Shown: piece after piece, positions 25,634-36,939 of the stretch
How positions within the stretch are numbered: the first letter of the stretch is position 1
Layout of the letters: each line of letters begins with the position of its first letter
DNA from: Siphlonurus alternatus
Lineage: Eukaryota; Arthropoda; Insecta; Ephemeroptera; Siphlonuridae
Assembly (NCBI GenBank): GCA_949825025.1
Contig: OX463783.1
Coordinates: 14,357,628 to 14,421,627 of the forward strand
Length of the DNA stretch: 64,000 nucleotides
Reading direction: 5' to 3'
The notes under the pieces: model-generated
What the model was told of the DNA's origin: nothing
Seen by the model: the letters and a program-made list of their open reading frames with translations, nothing else
Databases searched by the model: none
Made by a program: the position numbers and the translations under genes

Positions 25634-25758
25634 TAGGTCTGTTCGTAAATACACAATCAGAAAGAATCGATTATTTGAAATGAACCTTATGTACATGACA
25701 AATAAGGTTCATCACAAATAATCAATTATTTCTGATTGTGTATTTACGAATAGACCTA
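25634..25758. mobile_element. Short TA-type MITE, family 5, copy 3
   Basis: TAGGTCTGTTCGTAAATACA and the mirrored ATTTACGAATAGACCTA. It is the best preserved copy. Confidence 0.8.
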
Positions 25759-27743
25759 ATATTTTCAAGCTTATTTAATAAATTTAATTATATACCTTGC
25801 ATGAATGATATCAATGCCTTTAAAATAAATATAAACAATTTATTTTAAAATCAGTTTCAATGAACATTGTACACTATAGTCGATGTCCTAGGAAATTTCC
25901 CTGCTATCAAAATACGATAAGTGGGCATACGATTCAGGTTTATCAGTACTGGGTACCGCGGTCAGCACTGGACTACTAAACGTGCATGGATAAATTCTGT
26001 AATATATTACGCCAAATATTCTATTAGATTACTTATTAGCGATGAAAATTTTTTAAAGCAAATAAGTATACCTGTGTGTCACCATATTCAACATTATGGG
26101 TCACAATATTAAACAATGATCTAAATTATACTCAAGTAAATTTCTACTATTTACAGATATTATTAGTTACGCCGGTTTATATACTAACTTAATTAACGTC
26201 ACATGCACGCACGCAATGATGATGATGATGATATGATTTTTGAAGTTCTTGTAGAATCACAACAAATAGGCAGGGAGAGATACAATTAAAAACATTTACA
26301 CTAATAAACACTATTAGGGTAACTACAACATTCTACATGGGCTACTAATTATAACATTAAGTCTAACGAGTCTTTTTTTTATATATACATAACCCCTTGC
26401 AAATGCAATTTATGAAGACCAAAAAATGAGCACCATCTGAAATTACCTTGAGGAATTAGGAGAAGGAAGGAAAGGTGGATAACATTTAATGCTAAATATT
26501 GTTAGTCGTGTAATCATTTAACAATAACGCAAATAAAAAATTGTATTAAAATTTAACAAATGTTGATTATTACTTTAATTTTACAGTACCGACTTTGGAA
26601 AGTAAATTTTTGTTTTTATTTGTTGGTAAAAATGTTTAATTTATATCTTATCAGTTTTTACTTGTATAATAAATTATCTTCCTTTAGAGACAGGCAAGGC
26701 CTTTCAACCAATAGTGTTACATCATCGATAAACTGATTTTTCCAATGCTGTGCTTGAATAGGTACAACCTGTACTGTATATGATTTTTTTATTTCAAGTT
26801 GCGATAATATCGTTAGAGTTGGTATTTTTATTTTTATTATTATTTTTATTTTAGTTAAAAAATTAAATTAATATCAAATTTTGTGTATTTAACAAATTTT
26901 TATATTTACTTTTTTACGAGTACATATTAAATTATTAAATTTCTGATATATAACACAGTCAAATGTAATACCATTAACTTTATTATATTTTATGGTTTCC
27001 CGTTTATAAATTTAAATGAAATTAAAACTAAGTAATAAGTTTGATATTATTATAATAGGTCAAAAAACATAAAAATTTAATAGATAATTTTAAAGCATAA
27101 GAAAATATATATTTATTTTTTTTACGATGTAAAATTCTGATAACAATAATTTCATTTCCTATCATAAAAATATTTCTAAAAATAATTTACAGTACCAAAA
27201 ATTTTCTTTTATATCAATAATATATTTCAATACTAAAGTCCACATTGTATAATATCGATTCTCTTTTTTATATATAAAAAAATACTATAAAAATTTAACA
27301 ACTGATTAAAAGGAAAATATAAATTTCTTGGAAGTAAAGAAAACCAATAAAAAATTAAGTGAACACACAGAATTAGGAATACAAAAATTTCTCTTCCTTC
27401 CATCAAGTTTTTTTTTTTCCGTGAAGCACGTCACCGTTAAATAAAAAAGGCAATAATAAATAGAAAGCACGCGAATACAATAAACTCGACAGAGGTATAA
27501 GAGAGAAAAAGAGAATATTAGCTTCTGAATAAAACGCGTTAGTTCCACGGGTCCGCACAACTAGGTCAAATATCCACTATAGTCTGTCTTCTTTACAATT
27601 TTACATCAAATATTACTTTATATACATGGGACGCGAATAACGAAGGAAGGTAACCCCCAGGTTCCTCGCTAACCGCGGTTATAATCAGCATAACTCAATA
27701 TGACAGCGTAGTGAAAAACCTGGTAACTCCTTCGTGAACCACG

Positions 27744-28422
27744 CAATGGAGTATCGACCTCAATTTTTTTTATTGCAGAAATGGATAGAGGGTAAAAAGT
27801 TATGCTACCCTGATTTTTTTAAGATTTTTTAGAGCCAGGAAGTATTTTTAAAAAATTATTGAAAGTCCTTTTTGTGACGTCACGCGGCGGCAAGTCCTAT
27901 CTTTTTCTTAAGGGTAAGGTAACGCCACCAATGTTAAAAAAAATCCCTCTCACAAAAATTCTGAAAAAAATTTAAAATGTTCTCCTCTATACCCCCTATC
28001 AGTACCTAAAATATCATGCAGGTATACAAATACGATCTAGTTTTTGAGTTATAAAATTTTAAAGTTGACTACTTTAACATGGAGAAATGAAACTCCCATG
28101 TTAAATTGGTCAACTTTAAAAATTCATAACTCAAAAACTAGATCGTATTTGTATATACCTGATATTTTAGCTACTGATAGGGGGTGTAGAGGAGAACATT
28201 TTAAATTTTTTTCAGAATTTTTGTGAGAGGGATTTTTTTTAACATTGGTGGCGTTACCTTACCCTTAAGGAGCGGCGTCTCGTGACGTCACAAAAAGAAC
28301 TTTAAATATATTTTTTAAAATACTTCCCGGGCTCTAAAAAATCTGAAAAAAATCAGGGTAGCGTAACTTTGCACCCTCTATCCATTTCTGCAATAAAAAA
28401 ATTTGAGGTCGATACTCCATTG
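27744..28422. repeat. Family-3 snap-back element interrupted by a family-2 MITE
   Basis: The outer ends CAATGGAGTATCGACCTC and GAGGTCGATACTCCATTG are perfect complements. The interior matches the 4.1 kb copy, including TGACGTCA at 27875 and 28283. The middle is replaced by the TTAA-bounded element at 27908-28268. Confidence 0.88.
27908..28268. mobile_element. TTAA-flanked snap-back MITE, family 2, nested copy
   Basis: TTAA on both sides, ends GGGTAAGGTAACGCC and GGCGTTACCTTACCC. Arms of about 170 bases run almost to the centre. It sits inside the loop of the family-3 element at 27744-28422, so it inserted later. Nearly identical to the copy at 58443-58797, suggesting recent activity. Confidence 0.9.
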
Positions 28423-29351
28423 AATTTAAATTTATGCAAAGAGAATTATAGCTGCTCCGTTTATCAGCATAGTTCATTGGGGCCAGATGTGTACTTCGAA
28501 TTTTGTATATAGTACGTGACACTAGATTGTCTTTTCCAAAATTACAAATCAGATTGACATTTGCTTCAAACTACGATAAATAAACGTATTATTTGTTACA
28601 AAATGTTTGTTCTTTATATAGTAATTTCAAGTCATGCATTGGAGCAGTAGCGCTACATATTAAATCACACACCTATGTCTCGAGGTGTAAATTTTTCGTT
28701 ACTATTGATTGAAATTGTAATATAATGTAGTATTGATCAATAAAATGTTTGCAATCATTACCTCCATGACTGCTACGTGTTTTACCGACGGTCGTAAATT
28801 AAGCTTTGATGAAAACGAAATAGCACTATTTACGAACTATTAATACAACGCGTAAAAAAATAATGAAGCGCTTTCGACCATCGTGATGTACAATATAAAA
28901 TGTCACGTCGATAAACTGACCGTGAAATTAAATAAAAATGAAATTATAATTTCTCTTAATAGCTGCACAAACTTGATCAAACTTGTTAATTAATTCATTA
29001 CTGCAGCTACGGAACTTTTACTATTTTTAACAACACAATAATCTTTCAATTTTTAAAGAAAACGGGTATATGAAATCGACGTGAACGCTAAGTCAAAATT
29101 AACTCCAGGTTCAGGGTACGATTCTACAACCCTTTGCTATACTTTTATAACAATTTGATCAAGTTCCAAGATTCAGGATACGCTAAAACCCTTCGTTAAG
29201 ACCTTTTTTTTGTTCCGAACTCGCTAAAACTACTAAATATAACGTTCTCAAGGTTGAAGGTGGTGTCAAGGTCATGGTGAGGATGGTAAGGTCAGACAAC
29301 ACTCGTTCCTGGTCCCAGGTGTCATGCAGACAAGTGGAATTGTCAGCCTAC

Positions 29352-29471
29352 CTCTGTTCTCGTGCGAGCCGGCCGTTGACGCTGCGCCGCCTCCATCAGG
29401 TCCCACAGCCGAGATGCTCAGGTCGTCTCCACCACCACCCCGCTCAGGGGTCAGGTGCCACGGTGGGAACC
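29352..29471 (-). CDS. Probable 120-base cassette exon of lola (Gly-rich, no known domain)
   Basis: A sharply GC-rich block stands in a long AT-rich intron on the lola strand. A good acceptor (GTTCCCAG|GGTTCCC) and a weaker donor (AGAG|GTAGGC) bound exactly 120 bases. The exon enters and leaves in phase 1, so it could be included between lola exon 2 and any downstream terminal exon without changing frame. Joined to exon 2 it reads AAGFPPWHLTPERGGGG and ends with AGSHENR, with no recognisable domain. If the donor is not used, the frame runs on to a stop at 29272 and the piece would be a short terminal exon. The coding status is inferred from composition, splice signals and phase. The link to lola is inferred from strand and position. 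Confidence 0.55.
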
Positions 29472-29784
29472 CTGGGAACACACAGGGAGAGAAATTCGTC
29501 AGGTACAGTTCAGGGTGCGGATTAGTGCAAGAAATCTTACATAATAATATAGTGCAGCAATGGAACCTGCGCTTAGCTGAGAAGGCTTTTTTTTTTATCT
29601 TTTATTGACTAACATTGCGTTGCATCAAATCTGCTTCTTTGTAAAACTAACCAAATAGAGTATCCTATATATATTATATAGAATAGCTATAATAAACCAT
29701 AAAAAAATACATGTTTTAACTATGTAGTATGTACTGCGTTCATCGTTATAAATGGACAACCTGCTTGACAATTTTTTTTTTTTC

Positions 29785-30085
29785 CAAAATAAATAGCTAG
29801 AGGGTACCAAATTATGTTGCTATGAATTTTTTTCATTTTTTTTTTTTTTACTATATTTAAAAATTATTGAAAATTTTGCAAATTCTGTTGGCCTTTCTGA
29901 ATCTTTAATAAAAAGGATAGGGTCTAAACGCCTATTGACGCCTCGATCGCTCAGGGGGCGTGGTTGCACTTTCAATATTTTTAAAAAAAAAATAGTTTCT
30001 GGACTAAAAAAAATATCTGAAAAAAATCAGATAATAATTTAGCATTTATTCATTTCTGCAATAAAAAATCATGCAGGTGGTCCAT
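29785..30085. repeat. Degenerate family-3 snap-back element
   Basis: Recognisable by AATAGCTAGAGGGTACCAAA at the left and TTCATTTCTGCAATAAAAAA at the right, with AAAAATTATTGAAA inside. Arms are strongly diverged and the TGACGTCA sites are lost. Confidence 0.6.
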
Positions 30086-30310
30086 TCTCAAGTCTTGCGT
30101 AAATTACAGGGCCAATAACTTGATGTATTGTGTCGATTTTTATCTTAAAATTAAAATTTCTAAACTGAAATTTATCAAAGTCCTTGGTAAATATCCCCTA
30201 AAATTGAGCTCCCAGAGTCCAAATGAAAGTTGAGTGATGAAACTGCACTTTAAAAGTCTACAGCTCTAACAAACCTACCGGTACGTATTGCTTTAAAAGT
30301 ACATACAAAT

Positions 30311-30437
30311 TAGGCCCTGTGTTCCTAAATACACAATAAAATGAAAATGAAGAATAACATTTTCTTTATATTTCCTACACAGATGGTTCATCTAATTCCT
30401 GATTCATGTATCTATTGTGTATTTACGAACAAATCTA
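30311..30437. mobile_element. Short TA-type MITE, family 5, copy 4
   Basis: TAGGCCCTGTGTTCCTAAAT left and GTATTTACGAACAAATCTA right. Interior GATGGTTCATCTAATTCCTG is related to the 19.2 kb copy. Confidence 0.7.
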
Positions 30438-31183
30438 GTTTTACCATGTTATATGGCATGCACAGTTGCACATTGTACTACTTTTAAAACGAATAATCTT
30501 AATAATGTAAACATAGTTGGTCCATGGACTGTTAGCAGATGATAAGATCTGAAATAGAACACAGGCACTCAAGCATGCAACATGCAAGTATAACAGCTAG
30601 TTGAAAGCAAAATATTTATCTACACTACAACTAAAAACATCTATAATAATAGGCTGCTTAGCAACGCTTACAGACAGCAGCGGTAAAATTCGTGGTGTCC
30701 GAAGGTGTACGTCTCTATATTTTTATATTTTAAACTCGGCACATTTTTCTATACGTATTTAATGCACTAATTTCTCTTTATTCTAAGTTTTGGTACACAT
30801 CGTCTTTAAAAAGTGGTGATGTTTTTTGTTAAAAGTCTTTAAAGGATATTTATTGCTGTATTTTACACCTAACTGACCTAACAAAACTATAAACACGCAA
30901 ACTAATTAGTAGGTTTTATTTTTTTTAACTATACTAAGCTTTTACTATGATGTTTTTTTTTAATTAAAACGTACACAGCGTAAATTAAATTTGAAAAAAT
31001 ATTTCATGCTGTGTCAGAAGTGAAAGACAAAGTTTGTTCATCCAAAAATTCATAAAAATTAAAGAAAATTATGACTAAGTCTTTGCCACTTTCACATCAT
31101 ATTTTTATTACGCGATATCAATTATGAATACTCATAATTTTATTTTTCTATTTATTTATTTCACCCAAAGAAAATACAAAAAA

Positions 31184-31252
31184 AATATATATGTATGTGT
31201 GTGTGTATATATATATATATACATACATATATACATACATACACATACAAAG
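31184..31252. repeat. TG/TA microsatellite
   Basis: ATGTATGTGTGTGTGTATAT, then TATATATATAC and ATACATACATAC. Simple sequence repeat within a lola intron. The overlapping open frame is meaningless. Confidence 0.8.
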
Positions 31253-31375
31253 CATACAAGGGTGTGGATAACATACAAAAGCGTAAAAACACTATATCAC
31301 ATAAGTGGTAGTTATCCTGAAATTTTAATATATTTTGTTAGCAACCAGAGCTAAACGTCAACACATAGCCTATAA

Positions 31376-31704
31376 TCAACTAGACTTCCCAAACATAAAA
31401 TGCAGCTTAACTGCACTGGAGAATTGTTTACCAGACATCAATTTTACGTGAGCAGGGAGCTTATTCCATTCAGATACAGTTCTGCACACAAAGCCATTTT
31501 TATACAAATTTATTCTAGCCTTGGGAGGAATAAGAAGTACTGCTCCTTCTTGGCCTCTAATGGGCCGCCCATGTAAAACATCATTTGTAATGTTCAGATC
31601 TGTGCGACCTGACTGACACTTCTCAAAGAATAACAAATCAATGACATTAAATTGATCTCTGATTGGAACAATATTTCTTCTTCCAACAGGAACATTATTT
31701 CTAT
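31376..31704 (-). pseudogene. Degenerate non-LTR retrotransposon, reverse-transcriptase ORF C-terminus
   Basis: The frame from about 31704 to the stop at 31376 reads YRNNVPVGRRNIVPIRDQFN at its start and GFVCRTVSEWNKLPAHVKLM later. The last matches the R(T/S)V-x-x-WN-x-LP signature found at the C-terminus of LINE-type polymerase proteins. Upstream polymerase and endonuclease parts are absent, so this is a 5'-truncated copy. It lies in the lola intron on the same strand as lola. The assignment is by motif recognition only. Confidence 0.65.
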
Positions 31705-31719
31705 AAATGAATTTAAGAT

Positions 31720-32030
31720 AATTTAATTTAATTCAATCAACAAACAATATTATAGATTTAAAAAATATGAACTAACTTCAATTTGAGCAATAGTTTTTTA
31801 GCAAGCAATAAGTTGCCTGAGGATATATTGTCTAGTGTGATTTTCTAAATATTTTTGTATAAATAATTAATATTAATTATATATGCTATGTTATTAGTAG
31901 CTGTTAGTATTATATTATGTTTGTTGTAAAGTGTTTCAGTGTTTGTTTGTTATATTTTGTAAAATGACGTAATCCATGTTGTACCTGTACAGCCACAGTG
32001 AATAAATAAATAAATGAAATGAAATTTACA
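31720..32030 (+). repeat. Possible LINE 3' tail with (AATA)n end
   Basis: CTGTACAGCCACAGTG followed by AATAAATAAATAAATGAAATG near 31983-32022 looks like the 3' end of a non-LTR element. It is oriented opposite to the fragment at 31376-31704. No coding part is seen. Confidence 0.35.
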
Positions 32031-32295
32031 CGTCCTCCAATGATGGCCAATAAACACTTGAGCAATGCAAATGCCGATCGATTTAGGTACAGATTCATAA
32101 GACAAATACACCTTTGGACACCATTGCACGAGAACTTAACTCCTGCTTTGTTTATAAGCGTTACCACGTAATAGAGTCTACGGAGGCGTGGTGAACCAAA
32201 ACTCTTTTGATTTTGGGTAGACTGGATTGCTCTTCTTACATCTCTTAAACTTGCACATCTACATCTCTGTCTATTGGAGCTGCAGCTTTAGCAAG

Positions 32296-32590
32296 TGAGG
32301 CAGGAGTAAAGTTCATGCTGTCCACTTTCGGACAGCACGAACTTTATCCATATCTCATTTGCTGGATCTGCATAACTGAGGCGCTGGAGATAAAACCAGA
32401 ATATATCTAAGTCAAACTGGGATTTAATTTTTTATAAGAGACGAAGATTCGCAGATTTGGTGGAGTTAAGAAGAGCACTCAGTCTACGTTATACTCGAAT
32501 AGTTTCAGTGTAACTTAAAATAGACTACATAGCACCACCCTAAGAGTAAGAGTAAAGTTGGTAGTGTCCCGAGGTGTAAACAGTTCATCT
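32296..32590. repeat. Dispersed repeat, GGAGTAAAGTTC/GTGTCC type, two or three units
   Basis: GGCAGGAGTAAAGTTCATGC with a mirrored GCACGAACTTTATCC (32299-32350), then AAGAGTAAAGTTGGTAGTGT and CCCGAGGTGTAAACAG (32546-32585). The same theme (GGTGTCCGAAGGTGTACG) occurs at 30.69 kb. Confidence 0.45.
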
Positions 32591-34330
32591 CATATGATCC
32601 AATTTGTCACTTTATTACAGTATATAGATATTTTCATTAATAATATATCCTGCATTAAACTAACACATAAACCGTTCGTTTATAGTTAATTATTGTATAC
32701 CTTGCAATGATAGGGCAAAATTATTGCGTGTTTAGTGTGTTGATCAGGCATGTGCGTATTTCTTCTTTTGTATTCTTATTTATATGGGTCAAAATATTTG
32801 CCATAAAAAAGAACTCGTTGATACGAAATACCTGTACTGATAACATATATTACACTCGGTGATAGAGTACAAAGAAATAAAATTGCACGTTTTTGTTTTG
32901 TTTTTTTTTTTAGATGCCAAAACGCAAATAACACTTTTTTACTTTCACATGTGCAGAATGTTGAGTACATATACTATGAAAAGACATATAAGTCAGTAAA
33001 TTGTTCTTTTGAATTTTTATTTGCTATAAAAAAATATGGAAACAAAATAATTCGGTTTATAGCATCAGTCTGCAATTCTGCACTGAAATACAGAATTCAT
33101 ATAAATTAATATGAAATTCTTACACTAAAACTCAAGAGCCTACGCTGTACTGCTTTTAGCCGAATTTAGCTGATAATAATATCCTAAACAAAAAAAATAC
33201 CCCTCTTTTAATTTTCATATTGAAATTTTACAACTTGGAACAGGCTATATCCTGCCTAAATTTTATACTCCTCAGTAATTTTTTACGAATTACAACAAAT
33301 GCGAACACAAAGGCCATTTCAAGTCCGGAGGAAAAATTAAATTACCTTGACTGTAGTATTTCAGACATCTCTGTCTCTAATGGTCTCAATCATAATATAC
33401 TAGTGTGATTTCTGAACTAATTTGTGACCATTTAAAACTTGAGCCTATCTCACACTGTCCTGTGAAGAGTACGGTAATTTTTACGGTGATCCAAGCACAA
33501 CGCTTTAAATACCAAAGTCCTGCTTGTCCGATAATTGTAATTTAAGACGCCGTGCTGTATCGCTTACATCACTCGCTACTGGCTACACAACGTGTGTACC
33601 GCAGCTTCAAGCAGTAGCACCAAGTCTAAAGTTTCTTTCACGCTGCTAGTGACATCGACTTGCTTACAACATTTGCCCTGACGAGTGACCGCTATATGCG
33701 TTATCTTTCCTAAAATATTAATGCAATTTTAGATTGATTCATGCAGAGCACCAACATTTTCGTTGCAGTATAGATTCCAGAGTGTACACAGCAAAGTCTT
33801 ATACTATAAGACTTTGATATACAGCTGCAGTGCTGCAGTGCTAATACTATTTATATAATCATACTTATTGAGATGAAGACGCTCGATTCATTCGATACAT
33901 CGAAATAAAATTGCACATGATAAAAAATACTTTTCTCAATACAGTTTACAACTTTACTATGGATGGCACAAACCCCCGCTTGTTTGTGGACGATGCTATG
34001 TAGGATGACACTGTCTATAAAGGTAGGGTGAAGCTTACATCATTTAGTGTTACCTCTTCTTACCTCCCCCAAAATTATAAATCTGTATCCATCTTTCTCT
34101 TCGAGCTGCAGCTTTTGCTAATGATTGTAAACTCTCCCGAAATACACACTACATTAAAAAAATAAATTGTCATAATGAGACAATTTATTTTGATGACCTG
34201 TATTTATACAGCAATAGAGGCTTCAAGTCAGCTGATTTTTCGGTGTTCCCACCGTCCTATCTAAACCTATGTTAAAAAAAAAAAAAAACGTGAATTCATT
34301 TTTTTGCTAAGAATAAGATTGTTTAGGAAA

Positions 34331-34405
34331 AAATTTTTGGGGGCATACATGACCAAAACGTGTCAATTGCCCCAAAATACCAACCAATCAATCAATCAAT
34401 CATTT
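34331..34405. repeat. Dispersed repeat with (AATC)n tail, copy 1
   Basis: CATACATGACCAAAACGTGT, ATTGCCCCAAAATACC and then (AATC)n. A related copy is at 53478-53540. A tetranucleotide tail suggests a SINE or RTE-type 3' end. Confidence 0.45.
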
Positions 34406-34535
34406 TAGTGAAAATTCCTTTACGGAACTTCAGTCCAAACTGAAAAATGCAGGGAATAATGCAAGATGTATATTTTTTTACTTGATTTATAACCGAGAAA
34501 AGTAAAAAAACAACAAAAAACTTTGCTTCATTTTT

Positions 34536-34824
34536 TTGTGCAAGATTTTAGTGACAACAATTGCGCAGCGCGATGCGCATGACTTGCAGCCTCTATCTCT
34601 TCGTTATGACAGTGATACCTTTACTGCTGATATCCCTTACATGGCCACTATTTGGTTGTTACCTAAAATCTCTTTATTGCATGATGTTGCTGCAGCGACC
34701 CCTTTGGCTATTATTGTTAGAAGCAACAGCAAACAGAAGTAGATTGTTTCCCTACAACTTGCAAAACTTGATTTTACCCTTTGTCGCTTGTAACAATAGG
34801 GTGGTACACACAACAGCTATGTAG
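34536..34824 (+). other. Unassigned balanced-composition open frame in the lola intron
   Basis: A frame ending at 34742 reads AQRDAHDLQPLSLRYDSDTF and VAAATPLAIIVRSNSKQK with more even base composition than its surroundings. A second frame overlaps it. No family recognised and no start context or splice signals stand out. It may be a fossil of a mobile-element protein or chance. Confidence 0.2.
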
Positions 34825-36484
34825 CCAAGGAATAATTACTAGCAACTGTCAACTATAGGGTGAGACCATTGCTAGTACAGTAATCTTGCAAATATGTCGT
34901 TAGCAAACGACGTATTTGATTTCAGGACAGTTTAACTTCTCACAGAAAAAATTAAATCAATAATTTTTTTTTTTTTAATTCTTCATTAAAGGTAGATGAA
35001 TTAAAAGAATTAAACTTTCTTATCTGCCAGATATAACTCAACACTAAACTATATAGAATTGAGGGGAGAGAAAACAACGAAATTTTTCATGGTCTTTTAC
35101 TCCTTTTTTTAAATTTTGTAACAATGACAAGTAATCCCTTCCAAATTAATTTGACCCTCCCCCGCCCCCCTAATCTAACCCCCTGTAATACTTGTTGCAA
35201 AAAATGATAAGTTTTAATAGAAAACATGCACATTCACACGAAACACACACTCATTCTTTAAAAACAGAGCAAGTAGTCTCAATTCATGCTTTTAGTAAAG
35301 TGTTAATTTTTTTCCTCTTGATAAAAAATTTGTGACTTTTGACTAGCACATCAAATTATACCAAAGAAATTTCATTACCTCAGTCCTATAAAATTTAAGA
35401 GTTCTCAGTATTGACAGAACATAATGGAAATAATACATTTGAAGTGTTTATAGAATGAAAAAAAAAACTAATAAAAACAGGCTACAAATAAACTTTTTTC
35501 TTCAAAAAGATGAAAGTTTATTTGGAATGAATAGTATATTAATTATCCTTAGTATTATTTTTAATACAATTAATTTAATTTAGAAAGTAAAAATGTAACT
35601 TACATTTAAAATTTTAATAAAATGATTAGCACTACTTTTGATAGCCATATAATAATAATAAAATTATTATACGAGCATTATAAAAATCTGATAAGGATCT
35701 TTAGAAGATGAAAGATAGAGTACTGCTGTTGTTTAAGATAGAGCAGCACAATATTAATAATTTTCAGTCTTTTAAATAAAATGCAGAAGCGCCTTAGATT
35801 CACCAACAACTAAATTATTATTTTATCAATTATGGCCCCAAAAATTGACTGTGAGACCAGCTCACACACTCAAATTATATATTTTGTAAAGGTTTATAAT
35901 TAAATTAGTTTCTTACTTGCAATTTATGCAATTTTTGATGCCAGGAACAAAAAATTTCAAGACTGAACATTATAATTGTTTTCTCTTTCATTTTACTATT
36001 TATCAAATTAAAAGTTAAAATAAAATTGTTATCATTACAAGGCTGGAATGCAATGCAAATTTATAATTAGTTTTTAGACTTAACAGAATTATAATAATTT
36101 TTAAAATTTACATATAATTAATGTTTAACAGCTTGAAGAAGCTGCTCCTCTAATAAACATTATTTTTAAATACCTGTACTTCAGACTGGTTCAACATTTT
36201 TCTATATTAATATTAGGCCTCTTTGTTAAACCTGAATAAAAAACATTTCTTGCATTCAGTATCAGTGTGTATAAAGTTTAAACAGACCACGAAAAAGTTT
36301 CAAAGTTTTTTAAGTTTCTATACCTACTTACTTTTTATTCACTGTAAAAATAAAATAAACACTCAAAATATACTATATGGAAATAAACTATATGGTATAT
36401 AAAAAAATAATAATAAAAACAGACACTGCACTATTTCTATTAAATACATCAGAAAATTTATTTTTTTTTTCTTTGTCATTATAA

Positions 36485-36939
36485 TTATAATACATTCGAT
36501 AATTTCTTATTAAACTCATCTGGATCAGGATACAACTTTTTAAAGTAAAAATATAGAGTAGGTCTTTTAATACCAAACTTTTCTGATGCCTTACTCATTG
36601 TAAGTCCATTAATAACTTCTTCTAAAGCTTGTTTCACTACAGATGCTGGGTATTTTCTCGTTGTCATTTCTACGTTACGACCTGAAGCTTGCACTACAAA
36701 TTTTTCTGTTATATAGATAGGGGGCCATGGCATTTCAAATCCAACTAAAGCTTCTGGATCAGTAGGTTGTTGTTGTGGGGAATTATATGGAGGACTAAAC
36801 GATTCTGTCATATTATTTTGACGTTGTTGTTGATGATAGTGGTGGTGATTTTGTTGTTGATCAAACTCGTCTGGTGCAGTAACATTCGTGCAGGAGATCC
36901 TAGTGCGATCTACTAATGAATACAGCGCGTCCAAGCTCC
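36485..36939 (-). CDS. lola: lola alternative terminal exon encoding a psq-type helix-turn-helix
   Basis: This is a terminal exon with a clean acceptor (TGGTTTCAG|GGAGC) and a two-base remainder that completes the phase-1 codon left by lola exon 2. It would add 151 residues, giving a protein of about 445. The first part is Gln/His-rich and low complexity. The C-terminal ~60 residues (RKYPASVVKQALEEVINGL, then MSKASEKFGIKRPTLYFYF) match the psq-type helix-turn-helix, a DNA-binding fold of the Pipsqueak and transposase-like group. There is no zinc finger. It is the terminal exon nearest to the BTB exons. The sequence shows the domain and the splice phase. That it is spliced to the lola BTB exons is inferred from strand, phase and position. 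A separate BTB-less transcript is the alternative. Confidence 0.82.

Larger units (their letters stand above)
17705..29351. other. Long lola intron between cassette exon and zinc-finger exons
   Basis: About 11.6 kb without a convincing exon. It holds the inverted repeats at 18054-18262, 24244-24453 and 27744-28422, MITEs at 19194-19313 and 25634-25758, and three GA/CT-rich blocks. I scanned for the CxxC...H finger signature of the terminal exons and found none. Confidence 0.5.
29472..36484. other. lola intron between psq-type terminal exon and cassette exon
   Basis: About 7 kb of repeats: degenerate family-3 element, MITE at 30311-30437, LINE fragment at 31376-31704, dispersed repeats at 32.3-32.6 and 34.3 kb, and a C-rich patch near 35.16 kb. 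The 3' UTR of the psq-type exon should occupy its right edge. No exon found. Confidence 0.5.

Noticed and set aside
27306..27560. Minus-strand frame with Cys residues, considered as a possible extra zinc-finger exon
   Set aside because: The Cys/His spacing does not match a finger, and there is no phase-matched acceptor.
29274..29608. Two plus-strand open frames at the GC-rich block
   Set aside because: The minus strand has splice signals and the right phase for lola; the plus frames have none.
31124..31354. Plus-strand frame
   Set aside because: It reads through a TG/TA microsatellite.
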